This document shows positions 17,286-26,244 of a stretch of DNA of 64,000 bases, one piece after another. The first letter of the stretch is position 1, and each line of letters opens with the position of its first letter. Both the position numbers and the translations under genes were made by a program. The notes beneath the pieces are model-generated. The model ran no database searches and was not told the DNA's origin. It was given only the letters and a program-made list of their open reading frames with translations. Source of the stretch: JADKIH01 sp049363815 (GTDB lineage: Bacteria; Bacteroidota; Bacteroidia; AKYH767-A; 2013-40CM-41-45); NCBI GenBank assembly GCA_049363815.1, contig JBMQEM010000023.1, forward strand, positions 24,762 through 88,761, in the 5' to 3' direction.

Positions 17286-18203
17286 CTACCTGCCACTGAC
17301 GGAAGGGACATCTTCCACGGACAGAATTCTGATATCAAATACCAATGCTTTGTATGGCGGAACAATAAAGGTTCCGTTTTTCGGATTGCGGATTCCTTCT
17401 TCTCCATAAGCCAATGAAGAGGGAACGATCAAGGTGAATTTACTTCCGGCATTCAGATCTTTCATTGCCAGTTCCCAGCCTTTGATCACACGATGGGTTC
17501 CACTGACAAATGAATATGGACGACCTGCTGATTTGGTGCCGTCAAATACTTTCCCATCGGTGAAGCGGCCTTCGTATTCCAGTGTAACAATTTTTCCACT
17601 GTCAATTGTAGCACCTTTTCCATGCTCATGTACGATCAGATAATAACCTTCGTCTGAAGGAGTGATCTTTATGTTCTGGTCAAATATATATTTATTCAAC
17701 TCTGCCTTCTCTTTCTTTTCCGCAGCACTCAACTTCATCAGAATTTCTTCTTCAGCTTCCTGAGGTGTCTGAATATTCAGTACCTTAATATCAAACTTAA
17801 CTAACGTTCCGGAAGTAAATCCTGTTTCCGATTGCGGAATTACCATTCCTGATTTCCCCGCAAACAAATATGCATACAGCGAATCAGCTGGGACATAAAA
17901 AGTAGCACTGTCATTCTTGGCCAGATTCAGAAGCCCGTCTTCAAAACTTCCCTTGAATGGAATTTTATCAAGCTGAAACCTCAGTGGCAGTGCTGAATTT
18001 CTTGAATCAAACAGGATTGAATCCTTGTCATTTCTGTACACCATGATCAATGTAACATAATCACCTAGCTGAATTTTCTGGCCTTCTGATTTGGTATAGA
18101 TTACATATTTAAAACCGGATTCCGTTTTCTTCTCTTCACCTTTCTTCTGATTACAGCCAAACAGAGTTGCAGCAATCAGGAGAAACAGATTTATTTTTTT
18201 CAT
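17286..18203 (-). CDS. FKBP-type peptidyl-prolyl isomerase lipoprotein with two domains
   Basis: A 305-residue lipoprotein with lipobox LFGC near residue 17. The C-terminal part (about 195-298) is a full FKBP domain: VTLEYEGRFTDGKVFDGT, then VIKGWELAMKDLNAG and SLAYGEEG. The N-terminal part (about 35-145) is a second, weaker FKBP-like region (LGDYVTLIMVYRNDKDSILFDS ... FEDGLLNLAKND), probably structural. It would help fold proteins in the periplasm. Its start overlaps the stop of the upstream 174-residue FKBP gene by four bases, and both follow a DHH phosphoesterase. In gliding flavobacteria GldI, an FKBP lipoprotein needed for motility, lies in a similar neighbourhood; whether this one or its neighbour is the GldI equivalent is not decided. 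Confidence 0.88.
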   Translation of the reverse strand: MKKINLFLLIAATLFGCNQKKGEEKKTESGFKYVIYTKSEGQKIQLGDYVTLIMVYRNDKDSILFDSRNSALPLRFQLDKIPFKGSFEDGLLNLAKNDSATFYVPADSLYAYLFAGKSGMVIPQSETGFTSGTLVKFDIKVLNIQTPQEAEEEILMKLSAAEKKEKAELNKYIFDQNIKITPSDEGYYLIVHEHGKGATIDSGKIVTLEYEGRFTDGKVFDGTKSAGRPYSFVSGTHRVIKGWELAMKDLNAGSKFTLIVPSSLAYGEEGIRNPKNGTFIVPPYKALVFDIRILSVEDVPSVSGR

Positions 18204-18724
18204 TTGTTAATCTTTAATAATGTTACATCAATATATAATGCCGCTCCGGGTGGGATCTTGTCCCCATCGCCACTCAGTCCGTAAGCAAGGTGGTTTGGAA
18301 TTACCAGTCTTGCACTTTCACCGGGAATCATCTTCATTATACCCTCTTCAAGACCACGGATCTGTATGCCCTCACCCAACCTGAATGCAATTGGATTTGT
18401 TGTATCTGCCTCATAACATAATGTCCCATCAAGTAAAAAAACCTTACAGACTATCTGTACTTCTTCATGTTCTGCCGGTGGAACTCCGTTCTTGGCTCTC
18501 GCATAGACCTGTATCCGCAATCCGGTGCCTGTATTTTCAGTTTTAAATTGACGACTCTTGATGAACTCTTCAATCTCCTGAGACTCCTTCTGGACCCTGT
18601 TCCTGCTAGCATCAGTAAGTCTGTCTGATATTTCCTGTTCAGTCAGCCTGCTTTGCTGTGGTTCTTTCTTCTGTGTACACGAAGCTAATGCAAACACAAA
18701 TATCGTTAAGAATATATTTTTCAT
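18200..18724 (-). CDS. FKBP-type peptidyl-prolyl isomerase lipoprotein, GldI-like
   Basis: A 174-residue lipoprotein (lipobox ALASC near residue 16) with one FKBP domain from about residue 70 on. The domain shows VQIVCKVFLLDGTLCYEADTT, IQIRGLEEGIMKMIPGESARLVIPNHLAYG and IPPGAALYIDVTLLKI. The loop aromatic residues are partly replaced, so isomerase activity may be weak, but the fold is clear. Size and single-domain layout resemble GldI. It overlaps both neighbours by four bases (ATGA), so the three genes form one operon read from the DHH gene. Confidence 0.85.
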   Translation of the reverse strand: MKNIFLTIFVFALASCTQKKEPQQSRLTEQEISDRLTDASRNRVQKESQEIEEFIKSRQFKTENTGTGLRIQVYARAKNGVPPAEHEEVQIVCKVFLLDGTLCYEADTTNPIAFRLGEGIQIRGLEEGIMKMIPGESARLVIPNHLAYGLSGDGDKIPPGAALYIDVTLLKINK

Positions 18725-19746
18725 CCGGCCGAATTCAATTCATTCTTGTGTACAGGCAACAGATCAAGAAATTTCTTCACTGTTTCATGTAAAGAAAGTT
18801 CCGATCTTCCACCAGAGGCATTTTTATGTCCGCCACCACTAAAATATTTTCCGGAAAATTCTTTCACGGAAAAATCACCTTTTGAACGGAATGATATTTT
18901 AATCAATCCGTCTTTCTCCGAAAAGAAAGCAGCAAACCTGATTCCGTTTATACTTAATGCATAATTGACCAACCCTTCTGTATCTCCGCTTTTATGATTG
19001 AACATTTCAAGTTCTGCTTGCGATAATGCAAGGTAAGCAGTATTGAATTCAGGTAAAACGATCAGTTTTTCCTTCAGCGAATATCCAAGTAAACGTAATC
19101 TGTTTTCAGTACTGGTATCATAAACTCTTTCATGGATCCGGTAATTCTCTGCTCCAGCTTCCATAAGACTTGCAATGATCCTGTGCACATCCGCCTTCAT
19201 TGATGAATAGCGAAATGAATTTGTATCAGTCATGATACCACAATACAAACATTCAGCAATTTCTTTATTGATCTTGCCTGAATCACCTAAAGCATCAATG
19301 AAGCGATAGATCAATTCACAAGTTGAACATGCTTCAGTGAATGAAAAAACATGATCGTAAACGTTTTCAGGATCCAGATGATGATCGATCAATACTTTTT
19401 TTGCTCCTGACTTCCGAAGATCGCTTTCCATTGCATCTACTCTGCTCAGCCAGTTAAAATCCAGACAAAAAATCAAATCTGCATTACTGAGAAGTTCCTG
19501 GGCCTGCTTTGTTGAATATTCAAAATTGACTACAATGTTATTCGAAGGTAACCAATAAAGGAAATCCGGATAATCACTTGGAGTTACCACATTGACATTG
19601 CAACCTAATAATTTCAGATAATTGTACAATCCCAATGATGACCCCATGGCATCACCATCAGGACGATGGTGCGTCGTGATCACTATGTTTTTCGAATCGC
19701 TGATCAATTTTTTTACTGCAGTGACCTCTGCCGGTGGGAATTGCAT
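18721..19746 (-). CDS. nrnA: DHH-family phosphoesterase, NrnA-like
   Basis: A 341-residue DHH/DHHA1 enzyme similar to NrnA, which degrades nanoRNA and can hydrolyse pAp or cyclic dinucleotide products. Metal-site motifs are clear: THHRPDGDAMGSSLGL near the N-terminus, a CLDFNW segment, the DHHLDP triad, TDTNSF, and at the C-terminus GGGHKNASGG of the DHHA1 substrate domain. I take the ATG at 19746 (MQFPPAEVTAVKKL) because the further nine residues at 19773 are not family-like. It heads the operon with two FKBP lipoproteins, overlapping the first by four bases. Confidence 0.92.
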   Translation of the reverse strand: MQFPPAEVTAVKKLISDSKNIVITTHHRPDGDAMGSSLGLYNYLKLLGCNVNVVTPSDYPDFLYWLPSNNIVVNFEYSTKQAQELLSNADLIFCLDFNWLSRVDAMESDLRKSGAKKVLIDHHLDPENVYDHVFSFTEACSTCELIYRFIDALGDSGKINKEIAECLYCGIMTDTNSFRYSSMKADVHRIIASLMEAGAENYRIHERVYDTSTENRLRLLGYSLKEKLIVLPEFNTAYLALSQAELEMFNHKSGDTEGLVNYALSINGIRFAAFFSEKDGLIKISFRSKGDFSVKEFSGKYFSGGGHKNASGGRSELSLHETVKKFLDLLPVHKNELNSAG

Positions 19747-19870
19747 ACTGTGCCTAATTATTTGGTATTGCAAGGAAATTTTTTGTCTGACTATTGATGA
19801 TTTTTATTGGATAAATTATTCAAACAGATATGTAATAAATCTCAGCCTGATTCTTTACATTCAAGAATTC

Positions 19871-19906
19871 CTTGGTCTCCTTGTGTTCCTGGTGTTCTTG
19901 TGTTTT
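19871..19906. repeat. Period-9 repeat of CTTGTGTTC type
   Basis: Four tandem 9-base units, CTTGGTCTC, CTTGTGTTC, CTGGTGTTC and TTGTGTTTT, lie between the subtilase stop and the DHH gene start. The same word family occurs at 16651-16683 on the other strand. Confidence 0.7.
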
Positions 19907-19933
19907 ATTTTGTGTATAATTTGTGTTTAATTC

Positions 19934-22081
19934 TCAATCAATTTTCTCAAACCTTTTCGTGCAACTTCCCTTTACACTTTCAATTTTTACAAAATAAATC
20001 CCTGCTTTCAGATCACGCACAGAAACTACAGAATGCTTTCCATTCAATTTAATATCTTTCACTTTTCTGCCAAGGAGATCCGTAACAGTCACCTTCGGAT
20101 CTGAAATATCTTCATTTAAAAGCAATGAAAATTCCGTGCTCGTGGGATTAGGATACAAATGAACAGTCATATTCTCTTCTATTTCCGAAGTTGAAACAAA
20201 ACCGCAATTGGTCAGGGTATTGAAGGCATCTGCTTTTCCATAACCCCAGGCGTTGTTAGGAAGAGGCCCCCAGGTAAAAGAGTCATGTGCTGCACAATTC
20301 ATAATTGCACTTTTAAAATCAGACCATGTAGCAGTTGGATTTTGTTGTAAAAATAATGCTCCTATTCCTGCAACAACAGGTGCAGAAGCTGATGTACCAC
20401 CACCTGTCTGGTGCAATCCACCGGGTGCGACTTTATATGGTTGCGCTCCTATCAATCCAGGCATTAATGTCATCACTCCTGTCGATACTATGTGATGACC
20501 GGGTGCGGCGATTTCAGGTTTGATCCGGTTATCACGAGTAGGCCCTCTGCTACTGTTTTCAGCAAGGTCTCTCGGACGATCGGAAGGTGTGATCTGAACA
20601 GTATTATTGTAATCCAGATGTCTGTCAGTATTATAATAATTTCCAACAGTGATCACATTATCCAGACAGGCCATACCACTTACAATTGATTGATTCGTAT
20701 CAGGCGCCCAGTAATGTGTGATGTCAGGAAATGTTCCGACACTAGGAATATTCTGCCATTCATAATCAAATGACCAGCTATCGTACCTTCCATTACCTGT
20801 TGTGGTGAAACGCCAGTTGTAAGCATTTGAATCCGGAAGAACATAAATTTCCAGTTCATATACACCATCATTTACGGATGTATACATCTGAACTATTCCG
20901 ATCCGCTTTGTATTTACAATAAGGTTCCGGGTATAAAATGTATTTATAGTTGGTGTGATATTAATAAATGGCAGATCACCTCTGTGTTCATAATATGGCG
21001 AGATCTTATCTGCTCCAACTGAAAATCTGATCTGATTGAATTGGGCAGTATCTGCATAGATCTGAATGTATGCACCCGGAATACCGGCATTGTACCTGAA
21101 CCAGGTAAAAACTGTATCTCCTGCAACCGAATTTCTTCCGAGATGAAAAGGATAAACTATTCCAACATTGCCTGCTGCTGCAACCAGAATTCTTCCACTT
21201 TGTGCGTCGATAAGATTGCTGATGTATTGTGCTTCAAGATCCTGACCGTCGTGTGAACCATCATAAGATCCAAGTGAAGCATTTATAACGCATGGTTTTC
21301 CTAATTGCTGTGCCTTATCGAAAATGTATTCAACAGCATGAGCAAGTCGGGGTACATTATCATTCGCAGCAAAATCATAACAAACAATGATCAGATCTGA
21401 TTTTGGTGCAACACCCTGAAAATGGCCGACAGCACTTCCATTTCCTGCAGCAATTCCGGTAACATAAGTTCCATGTCCGAACTGATCTTCCCCTGTATGT
21501 GAAACAGCAAGTCCACCCATGATGTCGGCATCATTCCACTCCTGACCATAAGCATAAGGCTGCGGAGTATTTGGCGCATTGGGTTTTGTCATGTCCCACA
21601 GATATTTGATCCGGGTATAGCCTGTGCTGTCTTTGAAATCAAGATGGTTGATGTCAATTCCGGAATCAATAATACCCATGATCACACCTGTTCCATCATA
21701 GGATTGTGGCAAAGGAGTTTGTCCGGTGTGCACTTCGTCAACACGCGATAACATTCTCATGGTATCATTAAGTACCTGTACACGTCTTAAATTTCCCTGT
21801 ATGATCTTTACAAATGGTTTATCGATCAATTCGGCAATTGTATTCAATGACAGACGGGCTGAAATGATCTTTCCTGAGGTTCCGATTATCTTTCCGTTTC
21901 TGGCAGAAATAAAATCCGAGATCTCATTTACATCACCTTTGATCAGGACATCAGTTACAGTTGCTTTCGATAGCTGATTTGAATTCAGTTTCTGACGCAA
22001 CGACATATTCACAGATGTCTGTGCAACCGACATGGAAGCAAATAAAACTAAAATGACAGAGAAGAAATAGTTCTTATTCAT
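19934..22081 (-). CDS. Secreted S8 subtilisin-like protease with T9SS sorting domain
   Basis: A 715-residue secreted serine protease. The start at 22081 gives a normal signal peptide (MNKNYFFSVILVLFASMSVAQ); a longer reading from 22159 adds 26 unlikely residues. Catalytic residues in this numbering are Asp139 (GIIDSGIDINH), His203 (QFGHGTYVTG) and Ser564 (GGGTSASAPVVAG), with AAAGN as the oxyanion site. About 360 residues separate His and Ser; much of this is a beta-rich insertion, as in Bacteroidota surface proteases. A propeptide-like region precedes the domain. The C-terminal 75 residues (LYPNPTSTEFSLLL ... DLLGRKVK) are a type A sorting domain, so export through the T9SS to the surface or medium is expected. 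Confidence 0.93.
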   Translation of the reverse strand: MNKNYFFSVILVLFASMSVAQTSVNMSLRQKLNSNQLSKATVTDVLIKGDVNEISDFISARNGKIIGTSGKIISARLSLNTIAELIDKPFVKIIQGNLRRVQVLNDTMRMLSRVDEVHTGQTPLPQSYDGTGVIMGIIDSGIDINHLDFKDSTGYTRIKYLWDMTKPNAPNTPQPYAYGQEWNDADIMGGLAVSHTGEDQFGHGTYVTGIAAGNGSAVGHFQGVAPKSDLIIVCYDFAANDNVPRLAHAVEYIFDKAQQLGKPCVINASLGSYDGSHDGQDLEAQYISNLIDAQSGRILVAAAGNVGIVYPFHLGRNSVAGDTVFTWFRYNAGIPGAYIQIYADTAQFNQIRFSVGADKISPYYEHRGDLPFINITPTINTFYTRNLIVNTKRIGIVQMYTSVNDGVYELEIYVLPDSNAYNWRFTTTGNGRYDSWSFDYEWQNIPSVGTFPDITHYWAPDTNQSIVSGMACLDNVITVGNYYNTDRHLDYNNTVQITPSDRPRDLAENSSRGPTRDNRIKPEIAAPGHHIVSTGVMTLMPGLIGAQPYKVAPGGLHQTGGGTSASAPVVAGIGALFLQQNPTATWSDFKSAIMNCAAHDSFTWGPLPNNAWGYGKADAFNTLTNCGFVSTSEIEENMTVHLYPNPTSTEFSLLLNEDISDPKVTVTDLLGRKVKDIKLNGKHSVVSVRDLKAGIYFVKIESVKGSCTKRFEKID

Positions 22082-22446
22082 TAAATCGAATTTAAAGCCG
22101 GGATTGAATAGTGTAAACCCAGGAAAAGGAATTGTATTCCTTTTAGTTAGATATAGCAACCAAAGATGCCACTCCTTCCTTTTCTATTCACAAAAGTGCT
22201 GAAAAATTATAAAAAAAGTGTTGTGAATAAGTAATTTAACGGGTTCTTTCTGACTTTGACCTCATAATTAGGTGAATTGGTATGCTATTTTTATTGCAGC
22301 TGTAGATAAATTCAAAGGATGGGTTTAATCATATCTGAATTTTCTTATATTTGGATAACAGAAACGGAGTATCAAGATCGGTTTTTGTTCTCCCGCTAAT
22401 CTTTCCTATCCACCCCACCTCTGGATTTGTCAAAACTGCCTGCAAA
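22082..22446. other. Intergenic region with one candidate -7 element
   Basis: Nothing gene-like is seen in this 365-base gap between divergent genes. TATATTTG at 22346-22353 is an exact TAnnTTTG match for the plus strand and could drive the 22447 gene, but no TTG lies at the right distance upstream. Confidence 0.4.
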
Positions 22447-22749
22447 ATGCAAAGCTCAGTGTTTCAATATCCATATGAAAAAGTTCTCCGAAGGACTCAC
22501 GGTGTTTTATCCAAACTCGGATTGAAAGTAACAGATTTTGACAAAAAGAAAGGCAGTATAAAAGCCCGTTCTAATTTTTCTTTTACCAGACCTACAGTGA
22601 AAATCGATCTGCTCATTGAAGAAATGGAGAATCACAATACCAAGGTTTCTGTAACCGGACTACAGATCAAACGTCACTTTTTTCAACGTAAGTATGATGC
22701 TCAGGTCAGAGAGTCGGAGATTCTGGATGCTATTACGACGGTAATATAA
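22447..22749 (+). CDS. Conserved-looking hypothetical protein
   Basis: A 100-residue soluble protein that I do not recognise. The start MQSSVFQYPYEKVLRRTHGVL fits better than an upstream start at 22351, which would add 32 residues of unlikely composition lying within the probable leader. The body has alternating beta and helix patterns (GLKVTDFDKKKGSIKARSNF, VKIDLLIEEMENHNTKVSV), as in small alpha/beta domains that bind ligands or assemble as oligomers. There is no signal peptide or membrane segment. It is followed by a heptamer-repeat region and then the aminotransferase gene. Confidence 0.6.
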   Translation: MQSSVFQYPYEKVLRRTHGVLSKLGLKVTDFDKKKGSIKARSNFSFTRPTVKIDLLIEEMENHNTKVSVTGLQIKRHFFQRKYDAQVRESEILDAITTVI

Positions 22750-22751
22750 TA

Positions 22752-22880
22752 AGTAGTGAGTTATAAGTTGTGCGTTGTACAGCAGAAGTAAGTCCAATTC
22801 ATTTCACTAAGGAATGTAGACAGAAGTAGCAAAACTTCAGTATTGCCATCCGCCACTTACCAATTTCTACTTACTAAAAA
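22752..22880. repeat. Heptamer repeat with inverted arms
   Basis: Left units AGTAGTG, AGTTATA, AGTTGTG, CGTTGTA, CAGCAGA, AGTAAGT fill 22752-22793. Right units CCATCCG, CCACTTA, CCAATTT, CTACTTA, CTAAAAA fill 22846-22880 and are inverted relatives (for example TAAGTGG and TAAGTAG when read on the minus strand). The copies are quite diverged, but the 7-base phase is kept. Confidence 0.65.
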
Positions 22881-22900
22881 ATAACTACTTTCGCCTTCAA

Positions 22901-24106
22901 ATGAACACCCGACGACAACAATTTCTCCGGCACGTTGCTCAAACAAGTCAGGCACCACCTGCATTAGATATTGAAAGTGCAAAAGGAGTTTATCTTTTCG
23001 ATCAGAATGGAAAAAAATATCTGGACCTGATCTCCGGAATCTCGGTTTCAAGTCTTGGGCATGGACATCCGGAAATTCTGGCTGCTGCAAAAGATCAGAT
23101 CGACAAACATATGCACCTGATGGTTTATGGAGAATTCATTATTTCACCACAGGTCAGTCTGGCAAAACGATTAAGTGAATTGCTTCCTGAAAATTTATCT
23201 TCTGTATATTTTACCAACAGCGGTACTGAAGCTGTTGAAGGTGCTATGAAACTAGCCAAGCGTTTTACAGGAAGAACAAATTTTGTTTCATTCAAAAACT
23301 CCTATCATGGAAGCACACAGGGGGCTTTGAGTCTGAGTGGAAATGAATGGTTGAAAAATGCTTATCGTCCGCTATTAAATGGAATTTCAATTTTAGATTT
23401 CAACGATATTTCTCAATTCAATCTGATCGATCGTAACACAGCGGCAGTTTTCGTTGAACCTATTCAGGCAGAAGCCGGCATCCGGCTTCCTGAAAATGAT
23501 TTCCTCAAAAAACTTTCCGACCATTGTAAAAAAGTCGGTGCATTATTGATATTTGACGAGATCCAGACCGGAATGGGAAGAACCGGAAAATTATTTTCGT
23601 TCCAACATTTTAATGTAGTTCCTGACGTGCTGCTTTTAGGAAAAGCACTCGGCGGTGGAATGCCGGTTGGTGCATTTATTTCTTCGAATGAGATCATGCA
23701 GACCTTGTCATTTGAACCGGTCCTTGGTCATCTAACCACTTTCGGTGGACATCCAGTTTGCTGTGCTACTGCAAGTGCAGCCCTGGAGATTGTGGTTCGC
23801 GAAAAACTGGCGGAAAATGTCATAGAAAAGGAAAAATTGTTCAGAAAACTACTTGTTCATGAAAACATCAGAATAATTAGAGGAAAAGGTTTGTTACTTT
23901 GCATTCAATTTGAAAGTGAAAAATTCAATCAGGAAGTGATCGCGAAATGTTATGAAAACGGACTGATCACCGACTGGTTTTTATTTGCAGCAGATTGTCT
24001 CAGGATTGCTCCACCACTGATCATCAATGAAGATGAAATAAGAGAATGCTGCAGCATAATTATCAGATCAATTGAAGAAGTAAAGAATCAAATAACAGTC
24101 AAGTAA
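22901..24106 (+). CDS. Class-III PLP-dependent aminotransferase
   Basis: A 401-residue aminotransferase of the acetylornithine/ornithine/4-aminobutyrate group. The PLP lysine is Lys248 in LLLGKALGGGMPVGAF, preceded by the cofactor Asp in LLIFDEIQTGMGRTGK. Other family blocks are YLDLISGISVSSLGHGHPE and FTNSGTEAVEGAMKLAKRFTG. The substrate cannot be fixed from motifs; no arg or lys biosynthetic gene is adjacent, and a separate ornithine aminotransferase is at 43753. It ends 12 bases before a response regulator gene and may share its transcript. Confidence 0.88.
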   Translation: MNTRRQQFLRHVAQTSQAPPALDIESAKGVYLFDQNGKKYLDLISGISVSSLGHGHPEILAAAKDQIDKHMHLMVYGEFIISPQVSLAKRLSELLPENLSSVYFTNSGTEAVEGAMKLAKRFTGRTNFVSFKNSYHGSTQGALSLSGNEWLKNAYRPLLNGISILDFNDISQFNLIDRNTAAVFVEPIQAEAGIRLPENDFLKKLSDHCKKVGALLIFDEIQTGMGRTGKLFSFQHFNVVPDVLLLGKALGGGMPVGAFISSNEIMQTLSFEPVLGHLTTFGGHPVCCATASAALEIVVREKLAENVIEKEKLFRKLLVHENIRIIRGKGLLLCIQFESEKFNQEVIAKCYENGLITDWFLFAADCLRIAPPLIINEDEIRECCSIIIRSIEEVKNQITVK

Positions 24107-24118
24107 TAAGACAAAAAT

Positions 24119-24796
24119 ATGAATGTACTCATTGTAGAAGATGAAAGACAATTGTCGCATGAAATTGAGATCTTTCTGACCAAGCAAGGTTATCATTGCG
24201 ATGTTGCTTTCAATGGTAAAAGCGCATCAGAGAAGATCTTTGTGAACTCATACGATTTTGTTTTGCTTGATATTGGCCTGCCTGAACACAATGGATTTCA
24301 ATTGCTGAAAGAAGCAAAAGAAGCCGGAAAGGACGGGGCTTTTATAATACTGACTGCAAGGGGTTCGATTGATGACAGGATCACCGGACTTGATCTGGGT
24401 GCTGATGACTATCTTGCAAAACCATTTTCGCTACTGGAATTACAGGCCAGGATGCAGGCTATCCTGAGAAGAAAACATGGACTGAAAAACAATATGATCC
24501 AGATCCATGAATATTCAATGGACATCCAGAACAGAACTGTTTACTTTGAAAAGAATGCCATCAGTCTGACGAAAAAAGAATTTGACATTCTCCATTACAT
24601 GGCGCTTCATAAGAACCGCGTGATCACACGAATGCAGCTTACAGAACATATCTGGGGCGATGTGCTGGAAGAAGATTATGAATCCAATTATATCGATGTC
24701 CATATGAAAAATTTAAGAAAGAAATTGTCTGCATATGGTAATTCCGATTTTATTGAAACAGTGCGTGGAATCGGTTACAGGTTGAATATGGCATAA
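24119..24796 (+). CDS. OmpR-family response regulator
   Basis: A 225-residue DNA-binding response regulator. The receiver domain (1-120) has the acidic pocket VEDE, the phosphoacceptor Asp51 in VLLDIGLPEHNGF and the switch lysine in DDYLAKPF. The C-terminal winged helix (about 128-222) has LTKKEFDILHYMA and YESNYIDVHMKNLRKKL with VRGIGYRL. The kinase gene at 24910 is its evident partner. The intervening 113 bases are filled by a heptamer-repeat hairpin, unusual within a two-component operon. Target genes are unknown. Confidence 0.95.
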   Translation: MNVLIVEDERQLSHEIEIFLTKQGYHCDVAFNGKSASEKIFVNSYDFVLLDIGLPEHNGFQLLKEAKEAGKDGAFIILTARGSIDDRITGLDLGADDYLAKPFSLLELQARMQAILRRKHGLKNNMIQIHEYSMDIQNRTVYFEKNAISLTKKEFDILHYMALHKNRVITRMQLTEHIWGDVLEEDYESNYIDVHMKNLRKKLSAYGNSDFIETVRGIGYRLNMA

Positions 24797-24800
24797 CTTA

Positions 24801-24903
24801 GTTTAAGGTTGCGGGTGTAAGGTTACAGGTTAATCTCGTAGTCGACTACAATGCTAACCAGCAACCAAAACTTAAACCTGTTACTCAAAAACCACTACCT
24901 ACT
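24801..24903. repeat. Heptamer-repeat hairpin inside a two-component operon
   Basis: Left units GTTTAAG, GTTGCGG, GTGTAAG, GTTACAG, GTTAATC occupy 24801-24835. The centre holds the 12-base palindrome GTAGTCGACTAC (24838-24849). The right arm GCTAACC, AGCAACC, AAAACTT, AAACCTG, TTACTCA, AAAACCA, CTACCTA (24853-24901) is largely the inverse of the left. The array fills nearly all of the space between the regulator stop and the kinase GTG start. Confidence 0.85.
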
Positions 24904-24909
24904 TAAAAA

Positions 24910-26244
24910 GTGAAGATCCAAGTAAAACTTTCTTTATACAATGCCATTTCCAAAGTAGTCATTATCCTGGCCATTGGAGCGATCATTCCTATGCTCATTC
25001 AGAAAGTGGCCTATAATCATCTGGACCGAAGACTTGTGGCGCGTCTTGAAAAGACAATGCGGATGGTTGCTGTTGGGGGTCTGGATGAGATCGCACTTGA
25101 TCAGGATTGCAGTTTTGACAGTTATAATATTTTCAAGGAAGAATTTGTTTCCATCGCACCCATTGCTGTGCTTCCACCCGACTTCGGACGGTATCATATT
25201 GAAAATGCTGAAAGGAAAATTGATGATGAGATCATCAAGCACAGAGTACTGACACAGGCATTTGTTTACGATAACCAGCTTTATTCAATTGACATTGGTG
25301 AAGGGCTTAATGCCTATGATCAGCTGAACGTAACAATAAAAAAATTCACGATCTGGATCATGGTTGCTGTGGTTGTGATCTCGATCTTTTTCGACTTACT
25401 TTTTGCAAGACTTCTTTTACGGCCTTTCAATAAGATCGTAAATGAAAAACTTCGTGATGTACAACATCCTTCGACATTTGACCCACTTCCTGTTAAAACA
25501 TCAACGACAGAATTTTCTCACCTTGACAAAAGCATCAATGAAATGATGGTCAAGATCCGTGAGACATTTGAAACGGAAAGGCAATTCATCATGAATGTTT
25601 CGCATGAGATCCTTACTCCTATTTCAATTCTCAAGAACAGAATTGAAAACATGATCTCTGACCCGGGAATTCCAGATAATGTTGTTGAGAGACTGGTGGA
25701 TTCTCAGAAGACTTTAAGCCGGCTGACGAAAGTAGTGCGGAATCTTTTGTATATAAGTAAGATCGAAAATGCCCAGTATGTAAAAAATGAAAGTGCGGAT
25801 CTGCAAATGATCATCAGGGAAATTTTCGAAGAACTGGAAGAACTTACCCAGGGTAAAGGAATCACTGTGATCAATGAATGGAAAGATGACTTTGTTTTCT
25901 CTCCATGTAATTTATCCCTTATTCATACTATGTTATTCAACCTTATTACCAATGCAATTAAATACAACTGTGAGGAAGGTAAAATAACAGTTTCCGGAAT
26001 GTGGGAAGGTGATTATTATGTTGTCAAGGTAAGTGATACCGGCGACGGAATTTCAGCTAACCAATTGCCATTCATCTTTGATCGTTTCAAGCGTTTCCGT
26101 CCGGAAGACGATATGAGTTACGGACTGGGATTACCAATCGTGAAGACCATTGCCGATTTCCACGGGGTGAAGGTCAGCGCAGAATCCAAACTGAATGAGG
26201 GCAGTTGCTTTACCTTGCGTTTTCCGGGAAGCGGTGTTAGCTGA
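24910..26244 (+). CDS. Sensor histidine kinase
   Basis: A 444-residue membrane kinase partner of the upstream regulator. Transmembrane helices lie near residues 15-32 and 147-167, flanking a roughly 115-residue extracytoplasmic sensor region. HAMP-like sequence follows, then the H-box NVSHEILTPISILKNRIE with phosphoacceptor His232. The ATPase domain has the N-box LFNLITNAIKYN, the G1 box DTGDGI and the G2 box GLGLPIV. The start is GTG at 24910, since no ATG is available before the first helix. The signal is unknown. Confidence 0.92.
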   Translation: MKIQVKLSLYNAISKVVIILAIGAIIPMLIQKVAYNHLDRRLVARLEKTMRMVAVGGLDEIALDQDCSFDSYNIFKEEFVSIAPIAVLPPDFGRYHIENAERKIDDEIIKHRVLTQAFVYDNQLYSIDIGEGLNAYDQLNVTIKKFTIWIMVAVVVISIFFDLLFARLLLRPFNKIVNEKLRDVQHPSTFDPLPVKTSTTEFSHLDKSINEMMVKIRETFETERQFIMNVSHEILTPISILKNRIENMISDPGIPDNVVERLVDSQKTLSRLTKVVRNLLYISKIENAQYVKNESADLQMIIREIFEELEELTQGKGITVINEWKDDFVFSPCNLSLIHTMLFNLITNAIKYNCEEGKITVSGMWEGDYYVVKVSDTGDGISANQLPFIFDRFKRFRPEDDMSYGLGLPIVKTIADFHGVKVSAESKLNEGSCFTLRFPGSGVS

